Source of the DNA: Tianweitania populi | GTDB lineage: Bacteria; Pseudomonadota; Alphaproteobacteria; Rhizobiales; Rhizobiaceae | Length of the DNA stretch: 64,000 nt | Reading direction: 5' to 3' | Assembly: GCF_014652875.1 (NCBI RefSeq) | Contig: NZ_BMZQ01000007.1 | Location: 1-64,000 of the forward strand | Shown here: positions 1-7,904 of the stretch, in pieces | Layout: each line of letters opens with the position of its first letter | How positions within the stretch are numbered: the stretch's first letter is position 1 | The notes under the pieces: model-generated | The model's input: the letters and a program-made list of their open reading frames with translations, nothing else | What the model was told of the DNA's origin: nothing | Databases searched by the model: none | Translations under genes and position numbers: made by a program

Positions 1-2
1 GC

Positions 3-221
3 GGCTTGAAGGCTGCGGCGAAGATGATCGAGGACGGCGTCATTACCGACTTCATCAAGCAGCGCTACCAAGGTTGGGACAAAGCGGAAGGGCAGGCGAT
101 CCTGTCAGGCAGCCGCAGCCTGGAAGACGTGGCCGCGCGGGTGACCCGCGACAATCTTCAGCCACAGCCGCGCTCCGGCAAGCAGGAATGGCTGGAGAAC
201 GTCGTCAACCGGTACGTGTGA
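3..221 (+). CDS. xylA: Xylose isomerase, C-terminal fragment (cut by window edge)
   Basis: The first reading frame runs open from the window edge to a TGA at 219-221. The 72 or so visible residues match the end of xylose isomerase: an AAKMIEDG helix, then KQRYQGWD, then SLEDVAARV, and the final LENVVNRYV. Family enzymes convert D-xylose to D-xylulose in the cytoplasm with two divalent metals. The metal ligands lie upstream and cannot be checked. It converges on the deaminase-like gene, with about 80 bp between them and no clear hairpin. I recognise the C-terminus well; everything upstream is inferred. Confidence 0.85.
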   Translation, partial: GLKAAAKMIEDGVITDFIKQRYQGWDKAEGQAILSGSRSLEDVAARVTRDNLQPQPRSGKQEWLENVVNRYV

Positions 222-300
222 GTGGCTTCACGCCGTTCTGGCAGACCTGGCTGAGCTTTGGAGATCTGCGGTGATGAGGTGCATCGCCGCCAACCTGACC

Positions 301-1590
301 TCAACCCGCAGGAACATAATCCCGGCCAGGATCGATGCTGGCCGGGCGTCCATCAAGAAAAAGCTCGCCGATGCGCGGGGCGCTCTTGGAGATGATCTTG
401 CCGCTCTTGATAACAGCCAAGCGGGTGGGCTTCAGCCGCAGCGCTTCGATGACATCGGCGGCTTGCAGGATGATGAGATCGGCATTGCAGCCGACTTCGA
501 GCCCGTAGCCTTCCAGGCCCATCGTCTTGGCGGAATTGACGGTCAGCGCGTCGAAGATCTTCTTCTTGTCTTCGATGCCGCCCATCTGCGCGACGTGGAT
601 GGCCATATGGCCGACTTCCAGCATGTCGCCGGAGCCCATCGAATACCACGGGTCCATCGTGCAATCCTGGCCGAAGGAAACGTTGAGCCCTGCCTGCATC
701 AGTTCAGGAACGCGCGTCATGCCGCGACGCTTCGGGTAGGTGTCGTGGCGCCCCTGAAGCATGATATTGATCAGCGGGTTCGCGATCACATTGATCTCGG
801 CTTCCGCCATCAGCGGGATCAGCTTCGAGACGTAGTAGTTGTCCATCGAGTGCATGGAAGTCAGGTGCGAGCCTGCCACGCGACCTTGCAGGCCAAACCG
901 GACTGTTTCGGCGGTGAGCGTTTCGATGTGGCGTGACAGTGGGTCGTCGGTTTCGTCGCAATGGATATCGACGGGCAGACCGCGATCCGCAGCGATCCGG
1001 CACAGGGCTTCGAGCGACCGGCGGCCTTCGTCCATGGTGCGTTCGAAATGCGGAATGCCGCCGACGATGTCGAGACCCATGTCCAGAGCGCGCTGCAGGG
1101 ACGTCTCGCCGTCTGCTGCTCGGTAATAGCCATCCTGCGGGAAGGCGACGAGTTGCAGCGTGATGTAAGGCGCGACGCGCTCGCGGACTTCGACCAGAGC
1201 CTCGGCCGTCACAAGGCGTGGATCGGAGGTATCGACATGGCTGCGGATGAAAAGCAGCCCTTGGCTCACGGCCAGATCGCAGTAGCGCAGCGCGCGTTCA
1301 ACGAGCGCTTCCTTTGTTAGCAGCGGCCGCAGCTCGCCCCAAAGCGCTATGCCCTCCAGAAGCGTGCCGGAGGTATTCATGCGCGGCAGGCCGAGAGAGA
1401 GCGTCGCATCCATGTGGAAATGCGGGTCGCAAAGTGGGGGACTGACCAGCCTGCCGGTGGCATCAATCTCCTGACCGGCCGAGACCGGCAGGCTCTTCTC
1501 GATCGCAGTGATCTTGCCACCGGCCAGACCGATGTCGATACCTTGCCGGCCATCGGGCAGATTGGCGTTGCGGACGATCAGGTCAAACAT
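301..1590 (-). CDS. Cytosine deaminase-like amidohydrolase
   Basis: A 429-residue amidohydrolase-superfamily enzyme with the layout of E. coli CodA. Metal-binding H57 and H59 are in PHFHMD, then H120 (SHVD), the FPQDG substrate loop (Q152), H210 with E213 in HCDETDD, H242 in SHLTSMH, and metal-ligand D309. CodA deaminates cytosine to uracil. Here the loop that reads GHDD in CodA reads GQDC, so H312 and D314 of CodA are replaced by Q308 and C310. That argues for a related but different substrate. It is the last gene of a six-gene minus-strand operon with an ABC importer and an amidase, 9 bp after the permease gene. The family is certain; the substrate is not. Confidence 0.85.
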   Translation of the reverse strand: MFDLIVRNANLPDGRQGIDIGLAGGKITAIEKSLPVSAGQEIDATGRLVSPPLCDPHFHMDATLSLGLPRMNTSGTLLEGIALWGELRPLLTKEALVERALRYCDLAVSQGLLFIRSHVDTSDPRLVTAEALVEVRERVAPYITLQLVAFPQDGYYRAADGETSLQRALDMGLDIVGGIPHFERTMDEGRRSLEALCRIAADRGLPVDIHCDETDDPLSRHIETLTAETVRFGLQGRVAGSHLTSMHSMDNYYVSKLIPLMAEAEINVIANPLINIMLQGRHDTYPKRRGMTRVPELMQAGLNVSFGQDCTMDPWYSMGSGDMLEVGHMAIHVAQMGGIEDKKKIFDALTVNSAKTMGLEGYGLEVGCNADLIILQAADVIEALRLKPTRLAVIKSGKIISKSAPRIGELFLDGRPASIDPGRDYVPAG

Positions 1591-1599
1591 AGGGAACTC

Positions 1600-2544
1600 C
1601 TAGCGCTCACCGCGCCGATAGGGTTGCATCAGCGCCTGCGGAACACGGGCTCGCCTAGCCATCAGCGCAAGCGCCACGATGGACAGAATGTAGGGGATCA
1701 TCAGGAACAGCTGATAGGGCACAGCGCCGCCAAGCACGGTTTGCAGGCGCAGCTGGAAGCCATCGAAGAAGGCAAACAACAGGCCTCCGAGCAGGGCTCT
1801 CAGGGGACGCCAGGAAGCGAACACGACCAGCGCGATGCAGATCCAGCCGCGTCCCTGCACCATGGTCGGGAAGAAGCTGTTGAAGGCGGACAGCGTGAGG
1901 AAAGCACCGGCCATGCCCATCAGCGCGCTGCCGACGATGACGGCGCCGTACCGCACAACCATCGGGTTGATGCCCTGCGCTTCAGCCGCGTGCGGGTTCT
2001 CGCCAGTCATGCGGATGGCCAGTCCTAGAGGCGTGCGGAAGATCACGTAAGCCAGGACGAGGGCAAGGGCGATTGCCAAATAGGTCGGAGGGGTCTGAGC
2101 GAAGAATGCGGGACCTACGAAGGGAAGGTCGCTCAGGCGCGGGATGGCGATGGGCTGGAACGGCGTGATGGTGGGCGGGGTGCCGGCCACCGGCACGGCC
2201 AAGCGGAAAACGTAATAGCTGAACGAGGAGGCAAACAGGGTTACGCCGAGGCCGGACACATGCTGCGATAGGCCGAGCGTCACGGTGAGCAGCGAATGCA
2301 GCAGGCCGAACAAACCGCCGGCCAGAGCCGCCACGAGAAAGCCGGTCCAGAGATCCGCGCCGTTATAGACCGACAGCCAGCCGATCATCGCGCCGAAGGT
2401 CATGATCCCCTCGATTCCGAGATTCAGCACGCCGGCGCGCTCGCACAGGAGTGCGCCGAGCGTGCCGAGGATCAGCGGCGTGGCTATGCGCAGGACGGCT
2501 GCCCATAGGCCCGCCGAGGCGATGATGTCGAAAGCGGCGCTCAT
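1600..2544 (-). CDS. ABC transporter permease, BMP/nucleoside type (second subunit)
   Basis: A 314-residue integral membrane protein with about eight to ten hydrophobic segments. It carries family signatures such as GIEGIMTFGAM near residue 43 and MTGENPHAAEAQGI in the second half. It matches the BPD_transp_2 permeases that pair with BMP-family binding proteins (YufQ/NupQ type), which import nucleosides. It overlaps the preceding permease gene by 4 bp (ATGA), so the two are probably translationally coupled. With the ATPase and binding protein upstream it forms a complete importer in the inner membrane. Confidence 0.88.
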   Translation of the reverse strand: MSAAFDIIASAGLWAAVLRIATPLILGTLGALLCERAGVLNLGIEGIMTFGAMIGWLSVYNGADLWTGFLVAALAGGLFGLLHSLLTVTLGLSQHVSGLGVTLFASSFSYYVFRLAVPVAGTPPTITPFQPIAIPRLSDLPFVGPAFFAQTPPTYLAIALALVLAYVIFRTPLGLAIRMTGENPHAAEAQGINPMVVRYGAVIVGSALMGMAGAFLTLSAFNSFFPTMVQGRGWICIALVVFASWRPLRALLGGLLFAFFDGFQLRLQTVLGGAVPYQLFLMIPYILSIVALALMARRARVPQALMQPYRRGER

Positions 2545-3590
2545 CGGCGGATCCTGTACTGGGTGAAGAAAACGGCCACGAGCATGGTCAGCAAGGACAA
2601 AGCGACAATCACGTCGGCGATGTAGCTGGGAATGCCGAGGCTGCGGCTCATTCCATCCGCGCCGACGAACATGGTGGCGGTGAACAAGGCCGCCAGCACG
2701 ACGCCAAGCGGATTGAGATTGGCCAGCATGGCGACGACGATGCCGGAATAGCCGAAGCCGGGCGACAGTTCGGTGGTCACATAACCCTGCACGCCCATGA
2801 CCTCGACGGCGCCGGCGAGCCCGGCGAGACCGCCGGAAATGCAGGCGACGATGACGAGGGTGCGCCCGAGCGGCACGCCGGCAAAGACCGCGCCTTCCGG
2901 GTTGAGACCGGCCGCACGCGATTGCATTCCGAAGACGGTGCGCGATTGCACGAAGGCAAGCACGAAGGCCAGAGCAACGGCGATCCCCAGGCCTAGGTGA
3001 AGGCGTGAGCGGGCCAAGAGTTTCGGCAGCATGGCGGCATCGGCGACCGGTTGCGACTGCGGCCAGCCGAAGGCCATTGGGTCCTTGAGGACGGTGTCGA
3101 TCAGCATGGAGACGAAGAGCACCGCAACGAAGTTGAGGAGCAGGGTTGTCACCACCTCATCAACGGTGAAGCGCAGCCGCATCCACAGCGGCACCAGAAG
3201 AAGGATCATGCCGGCCAGCGCGCCAAGGAAGAGCAGCAAGGGGATCTGAACGATACCCGGCAGATCGCCCAATAACTGCGAACTGGCCCAGGCGACGGTG
3301 ATGGCGCCGAGGTAGAGTTGTCCCTCCGCGCCGATGTTCCAAAGCCGCGCCCGGAACGCCACCGCCGCGGCAAGGCCGGTCAGGATCAAGGGGGTGGCGC
3401 GGGTCAGCGTTTCCGTTGCGGAGAGACGCGAGCCGAAAGCGCTTTTCAGGATCAGCCAATAGGCCTCAAGCACCGGAGCGCCTACGATGGCAATCAGGAT
3501 GCCTGCCAGAACTAGCGCCGCCGCTATCGCGATCAGGGGTGTGGCGATCACGAGTGCAATCGGACGGTGTTCACGCCGCTCAAACCGCAT
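2541..3590 (-). CDS. ABC transporter permease, BMP/nucleoside type (first subunit)
   Basis: A 349-residue permease with an N-terminal membrane anchor at about residues 14-36. A family motif, ATPLILTGLAAAVAFRA, is followed by NIGAEGQLYLGA. It resembles YufP/NupP, the larger of the two permeases of BMP-type nucleoside importers. Its start overlaps the end of the ATPase gene by 11 bp and its stop overlaps the next permease by 4 bp. This tight packing supports one transcript. Substrate identity cannot be read from the permease alone. Confidence 0.88.
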   Translation of the reverse strand: MRFERREHRPIALVIATPLIAIAAALVLAGILIAIVGAPVLEAYWLILKSAFGSRLSATETLTRATPLILTGLAAAVAFRARLWNIGAEGQLYLGAITVAWASSQLLGDLPGIVQIPLLLFLGALAGMILLLVPLWMRLRFTVDEVVTTLLLNFVAVLFVSMLIDTVLKDPMAFGWPQSQPVADAAMLPKLLARSRLHLGLGIAVALAFVLAFVQSRTVFGMQSRAAGLNPEGAVFAGVPLGRTLVIVACISGGLAGLAGAVEVMGVQGYVTTELSPGFGYSGIVVAMLANLNPLGVVLAALFTATMFVGADGMSRSLGIPSYIADVIVALSLLTMLVAVFFTQYRIRR

Positions 3591-5100
3591 GCGGCACCTC
3601 TGTCGTCCACTCGCCTGCCATCATCAGCCCAAGTTTGCGCGCCGAAGCTTCCTCGGCAGAAATTGCCGGCGAAAGCTTGCCGCCAACGATCGCCTGGATG
3701 CGGTCAGCTAGCGCCATGACCTCGTCCAGGTCCTCCGAGATCAGAAGCACTGCCGTGCCTTGCCGCTTGGCTTCCAGGATGCGCTCAAGGACGGCGGCAA
3801 CGGCCCCTTCGTCCAAACCACGGGCGGGTTGCGCGGCAAGCAGGATGCGCGGCCGGTCGATCAGGTTGCGGCCGAGGATCAGCTTCTGCATGTTGCCGCC
3901 GGACAGAAGGCGGATGCGGCTTGTCGGGGCGCCGCCGCGTACGTCGAACCGGTCGACGATCGTCTGGGCGAAAGCGATCGCGGCCTTGCGATCGACGAGG
4001 CCACCCCTGGAGAAAGCTTTGACCCGTTCGAGGATCGCGTTTTCCCAGATCGCCATTTCACCAATGGCGCCTTCCTTGTTGCGGTCCTCCGGAATGCGGC
4101 CGATGCCAGCTGAGACCACGTCGGTGACCGACAGGTTGTCGACCGCCTTGCCGTAGAGCAGAAGGTCGCCCGCAGTCTTCGAGCGCGTGCCTGACAGTAA
4201 TTGCGCGAGCATATGCTGGCCGTTGCCGGACACGCCGATGATGCCCAGCACCTCTCCGGCATGAAGCCGGAAATCAACCGCCTTCAGGCGGTCGACGCCG
4301 TCGGATCGGATTGTCACGGCGGCGGCTTCCAGCACCAGTTCGCCGGGTGTGGATGGCTCGCGGACAGGGCGGGTCACCGTGCGGCCGACCATCAGTTCGG
4401 CAAGCTCGGCCTTGCTGGTTTCGGAGGTATTTCGTTCCGCTACGTGCCGTCCGCCGCGCAGAACCACGACGCGGTTGGCGGCAGACAAGACCTCGTCCAG
4501 CTTGTGAGAAATGAAGATCAGGGAAAGACCCTGCGCGGCCATGTCCTTCAGCGTTGCGAACAGCCGCTCGGATTCCGCCTGCGTCAGGACGGCCGTCGGT
4601 TCGTCGAAAACAAGAATGCGGGCTTCGTTGTAGAGCGCCTTGAGGATTTCGACGCGCTGCTGCTCGCCGACAGACAGGTCGCCGAGCCGGGCGTCGGGAT
4701 CGACCTTCAGGCCGAAGCGTTCGGAGATCGCCAGAAGCTTCGCGCGAGCCTCGCTGCTGCGCAATTTGGGGGACCACAGGCTTTGCGTGCCGGTGATGAC
4801 GTTTTCGAGCACGGTGAGATTAGGCGCCAGCGCGAAATGCTGATGGACCATGCCGATGCCGGCACGGATGGCAGCGCGCGGTTTGCCCTGCGGCAGCTCT
4901 TGGCCGTCGACCAGCACGCGGCCCTCGTCGGCCATGTAATGGCCGAACAGGATGCTCATCAGCGTGGTCTTGCCAGCGCCGTTTTCGCCCAAAAGCGCGA
5001 CGATCTCGCCTTGAGCGAGCGAGAGCGAAATACTGTCGTTGGCAAGGGTCGGGCCGAACCGCTTGCTAACGCCGACGATTTCAAGAACCGGTTTGCTCAT
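3580..5100 (-). CDS. ABC transporter ATP-binding protein with two fused ATPase domains (BMP type)
   Basis: A 506-residue protein with two ABC domains in one chain. The N-terminal half has a full Walker A (GENGAGKTT, residues 38-46) and the signature LSVGEQQR. The C-terminal half has a degenerate Walker A without lysine (GVSGNGQ) but keeps LSGGNMQK. This asymmetry is normal for the sugar/nucleoside RbsA/YufO group. It powers the importer formed with the two permeases downstream and the BMP protein upstream. It lies 6 bp after the amidase gene. Confidence 0.92.
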   Translation of the reverse strand: MSKPVLEIVGVSKRFGPTLANDSISLSLAQGEIVALLGENGAGKTTLMSILFGHYMADEGRVLVDGQELPQGKPRAAIRAGIGMVHQHFALAPNLTVLENVITGTQSLWSPKLRSSEARAKLLAISERFGLKVDPDARLGDLSVGEQQRVEILKALYNEARILVFDEPTAVLTQAESERLFATLKDMAAQGLSLIFISHKLDEVLSAANRVVVLRGGRHVAERNTSETSKAELAELMVGRTVTRPVREPSTPGELVLEAAAVTIRSDGVDRLKAVDFRLHAGEVLGIIGVSGNGQHMLAQLLSGTRSKTAGDLLLYGKAVDNLSVTDVVSAGIGRIPEDRNKEGAIGEMAIWENAILERVKAFSRGGLVDRKAAIAFAQTIVDRFDVRGGAPTSRIRLLSGGNMQKLILGRNLIDRPRILLAAQPARGLDEGAVAAVLERILEAKRQGTAVLLISEDLDEVMALADRIQAIVGGKLSPAISAEEASARKLGLMMAGEWTTEVPHAV

Positions 5101-5106
5101 GCGTTT

Positions 5107-6504
5107 TCAATTTGCCACGGGGAAGCGGTGCTGCCAGCGCTCCTCTTGCTCTAGACGTGCAGCAAGCGCAAGCAGGAGCAGGTCACGACCCATGGGTGCC
5201 ATGATATGAAGGGGCAGCGGCAGGCCGTTCGCATCGGCGCCGAAGGGTAGGGTGATCGCCGGGAAACCCGTTATGTTGGCGAGTGCTGCAAGCGGCGCAA
5301 ACGCGGTCATGCGCTCGATCTGCAAGGCGGTGTCATCATGGTCGAACGGGAAGGAGCCAAGCGGAAGCGGCGCGCTCGACAGCATCGGCGTGAGGAGGCA
5401 GTCGACATCCTCGAAGATGTCCCACAGCGCGCGGCTGGCTTGGATGCCGGCGTCGAGCGAGGCCCACAGTGCCTGGCCGGATAGCGTCTGACCCCTGCGG
5501 ATGAAAGCGCGCGTGAGACGCTCGGCTTTCTTAGCATCAAGCTCTGCCGCATCGACATAGTTGGCGAGATTGACGGCGATTATGTCGCCGAGCGCCGTGC
5601 CGCTTGCGGAGACGGCTTTCTCGACTTTGCTCCAGGCGACCGGAACAAGGGTGTAACCATCGGCTTCGAGTGATGTTGCCGCAGCTTCGATCGTAGCGGC
5701 GCGCTCGGGATCGATGGGGAAGGTGGTACCATAGTCGGTGAGCACACCGATGCGCAGCGCGCCTGTCTGTGCCGCATGTAGATGCGGATCGGCAAAGGGT
5801 CCGCGCGCCGCGCCGCTGGCAAGATGGAAGATGGTGCTGAGGTCGCGAACCGAGCGGCAAAGAGCAAGCTCGCTGACGATGCCGCCGAGGTGATTGTTGA
5901 AGCCTGGCCCGCCAGGCATCACGCCACGTGTGGCCTTCAGCCCCACAAGGCCGCAACAGGCCGCTGGAACGCGGATCGATCCGCCTGCATCGGTGGCATG
6001 GGCGATGGAAACGATGCCGGCGCAGACAGCGGCAGCCGCGCCGCCAGAAGAGCCGCCTGGGGTCAGAGCGAGATCAAGGGGATTGCGGCATCGGGGACCG
6101 GTTGCCGGCTCGCTTGAAAGCGACAAGCCCATTTCCGGCACGGTGGTGAGGCCGAAGAAGCAGAGACCTGCATTTTGAAGACGCGCGGCAAGATCGGAAT
6201 CGGACTGTGCCGATTGCCTGTCGAGCATGCCGGAGCCGGCTGCAACGGGAAGGCTGCTGAACGGTCCGCCAAGATCCTTGGCCAGACTGGGCACGCCGAG
6301 GAACGGCCGATCACCGGCAGCGTTCTTTGCAAGCAATGCATCGGCCGCCGTGGCTGCCTTCGATCCCAGCTCGTGGTCGAGGTGGACGATCGCGCCAAGA
6401 TCAGACCGCCGCTCAGCGGCAGCAAGAGCCGCTTGCATGGCTTCCATGGCACTGAGGCGACCCTCTCGGATCGCCTCAGCCAGTGACGTGGCATCATCCT
6501 TCAT
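5107..6504 (-). CDS. Amidase (amidase signature family)
   Basis: The chosen start gives 465 residues. The frame is open further upstream, but those codons overlap the binding-protein gene and look unlike the family. The Ser-cisSer-Lys triad is visible: K76 in SLAKDLGG, S152 in TPGGSSGG, and S176 in DAGGSIRVP. The glycine/serine-rich signature runs from about 147 to 190. Such enzymes hydrolyse amides or carbamates in the cytoplasm. Its place between the binding protein and the ATPase of the importer suggests it acts on the imported compound, possibly together with the deaminase-like enzyme. The substrate is unknown. Confidence 0.88.
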   Translation of the reverse strand: MKDDATSLAEAIREGRLSAMEAMQAALAAAERRSDLGAIVHLDHELGSKAATAADALLAKNAAGDRPFLGVPSLAKDLGGPFSSLPVAAGSGMLDRQSAQSDSDLAARLQNAGLCFFGLTTVPEMGLSLSSEPATGPRCRNPLDLALTPGGSSGGAAAAVCAGIVSIAHATDAGGSIRVPAACCGLVGLKATRGVMPGGPGFNNHLGGIVSELALCRSVRDLSTIFHLASGAARGPFADPHLHAAQTGALRIGVLTDYGTTFPIDPERAATIEAAATSLEADGYTLVPVAWSKVEKAVSASGTALGDIIAVNLANYVDAAELDAKKAERLTRAFIRRGQTLSGQALWASLDAGIQASRALWDIFEDVDCLLTPMLSSAPLPLGSFPFDHDDTALQIERMTAFAPLAALANITGFPAITLPFGADANGLPLPLHIMAPMGRDLLLLALAARLEQEERWQHRFPVAN

Positions 6505-6514
6505 CGCGAGCGCG

Positions 6515-7501
6515 TTATTTCGGCTCGTCCATGATCCTTGGCACTTCGAACGTGCCGGCCTTGATCTCGGCGCGCTTGGCTTCCATCGCTGCTTCCGCTT
6601 CGGCGGATGCAACACCCTTTACGAACACGATGTCGCTGCCGCCTTCCTTCATCAGGCCATAGGCGGTGTAGTCGCGGCCAACCGGCTTGCCGGCTGAAAC
6701 GTCGGCGATGGCCGCATTGAGCACAGGGCGGAAGCCCCACAGCGCGTTGGCGAAAACGGTATCGGGATAGCGTGGCGTGTAATCGATGAGGGAGCCGACC
6801 GCCTTGATGCCACGCTCCTTGGCAGCGTCGGCCGTACCGATGCGCTCACCGAACAGAATGTCCGCGCCGGCTTCGATCTGAGCCAGCCCAGCTTCGCGCG
6901 CTTTCGGCGGATCGAAGAAGGTGCCGATGAAGGTGACGAGATGCTTGGCCTCCGGGTTCACCGCCTTCACGCCTTCACCGAAGGCGTTGATCAGCATGTT
7001 CACTTCCGGGATCGGCATGGCGCCGACCGAGCCAACCACATTGGTCTTCGTCATCTTGCCGGCCAGCATGCCTGCGAGATAGGCGCCGTCGAAGTTCCAG
7101 GTGCCGAACACGCCGAAATTGTCGCCGGCTTCCTTGCCGCTCGAACCCATGACGAAGGCCGTCTCAGGATAATCGGCAGCTACCTGACGCGCCTGCTTCT
7201 CGACCGGGAAGGTTTCGCCGATGATCAGCTTTGCGCCCTGTTCTGCGTATTCGCTCATGGCGCGCGAATAGTCGGGCCCTGACACGCCTTCAGAGAAGAC
7301 GTACTCGATTGCGCCCTCGGCTGCCGCCTCTTGCAGCGCCTTGTGCAGCACGGAGTTCCAGGCGTTCTCTACCGGTGAGCCGTGAATGCCGGCGACCTTG
7401 ATCGGTGCAGCAGCGCGAGCGGACGGGATCCAGGCGGATGCGCCGAGTGCCAGGCCGGAGGCGAGCACCCCGCGCCGAGACATAAGGATCTTGCTAGACA
7501 T
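6515..7501 (-). CDS. BMP-family solute-binding protein of an ABC importer
   Basis: A 328-residue periplasmic lipoprotein/PnrA-like binding protein. The start at 7501 is preferred over the longer frame because a GGGGAA ribosome site lies just upstream and the protein then begins with a twin-arginine-like leader (SRRGVLASG, hydrophobic stretch, ARA-A cleavage). No lipobox cysteine is seen. Family features include the early GIHGSP segment, the GVFGTWNFDGAYLAGMLAG block and ADILFGERIGTADAAK. BMP proteins of this class usually bind purine nucleosides. It is the first gene of the six-gene operon and has a convincing promoter upstream. Confidence 0.9.
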   Translation of the reverse strand: MSSKILMSRRGVLASGLALGASAWIPSARAAAPIKVAGIHGSPVENAWNSVLHKALQEAAAEGAIEYVFSEGVSGPDYSRAMSEYAEQGAKLIIGETFPVEKQARQVAADYPETAFVMGSSGKEAGDNFGVFGTWNFDGAYLAGMLAGKMTKTNVVGSVGAMPIPEVNMLINAFGEGVKAVNPEAKHLVTFIGTFFDPPKAREAGLAQIEAGADILFGERIGTADAAKERGIKAVGSLIDYTPRYPDTVFANALWGFRPVLNAAIADVSAGKPVGRDYTAYGLMKEGGSDIVFVKGVASAEAEAAMEAKRAEIKAGTFEVPRIMDEPK

Positions 7502-7531
7502 GGTTTGTTCCCCAGCATGGTTTTGCTGAGA

Positions 7532-7560
7532 TCGATAGATAGAGCCTATAATGAAGTCAA
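7532..7560 (-). promoter_or_regulatory. Candidate sigma-70 promoter of the BMP-ABC/amidase/deaminase operon
   Basis: Read on the minus strand, TTGACT (7560-7555) is followed after exactly 17 bp by TATCGA (7537-7532). Transcription would start about 20-25 bp before the binding-protein start codon at 7501. The surrounding DNA is clearly more AT-rich than the genes. Both the hexamers and the spacing are read directly; use in the cell is inferred. Confidence 0.5.
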
Positions 7561-7570
7561 GGATGTGCAA

Positions 7571-7587
7571 TGCTTATCAATTAAGCA
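7571..7587. promoter_or_regulatory. 17-bp palindrome, candidate operator for the minus-strand operon
   Basis: TGCTTA, a 5-bp centre TCAAT, and TAAGCA form perfect 6-bp arms. The site lies directly upstream of the predicted -35 element of the BMP operon, where an activator would usually bind. No regulator gene for that operon is in the window, so the binding protein is unknown. Confidence 0.4.
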
Positions 7588-7688
7588 ACTCACAGCTGAT
7601 GTTGATCGGGAATTTGGCAGAGCAGATTAATATAATCGGTCAATTGCCAACTGCTAAACCTGACGCGCGCCGCTCTGACTCACTGCGG

Positions 7689-7701
7689 TCCACAATGTGG
7701 A
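7689..7701. promoter_or_regulatory. 13-bp perfect palindrome, candidate operator of the TRAP operon
   Basis: TCCACA-A-TGTGGA has perfect 6-bp arms around one base. It lies about 200 bp before the TRAP transporter gene and on the TRAP side of the divergent intergenic region. The IclR-type regulator at 11713 in that operon is the natural candidate to bind it, but this is inference from position only. Confidence 0.4.
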
Positions 7702-7904
7702 TCTTAGAGACTGCAGAAATGCTATTGAAATCAATACCTTAAGAATTCTCCTTGCAACCTGTTTGCGGAAGCGATCTGTATTTTGGACTGATTGCAGCTG
7801 TGAGGACGGCTGAAATCACGACTATGTCGCACTGGGAGGAGCGGCTGGGATTGAAGGGCATTTTGCGCCTGATCTCCGCCGATCGACGACAGGGGAGGAT
7901 GATC

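Larger units (their letters stand above)
7502..7904. other. Divergent intergenic region (403 bp)
   Basis: This AT-rich stretch separates the minus-strand BMP operon from the plus-strand TRAP operon. It holds the promoter and two palindromes listed separately. A short open frame from 7752 leads into the TRAP gene, but its first 50 codons do not resemble a TRAP subunit and I treat them as untranslated. No small gene or RNA is convincing here. Confidence 0.6.

Noticed and set aside
3580-5100. Loss of Walker A lysine in the second ATPase domain
   Set aside because: This is the normal state in RbsA/YufO-type double ATPases and does not indicate a broken gene.
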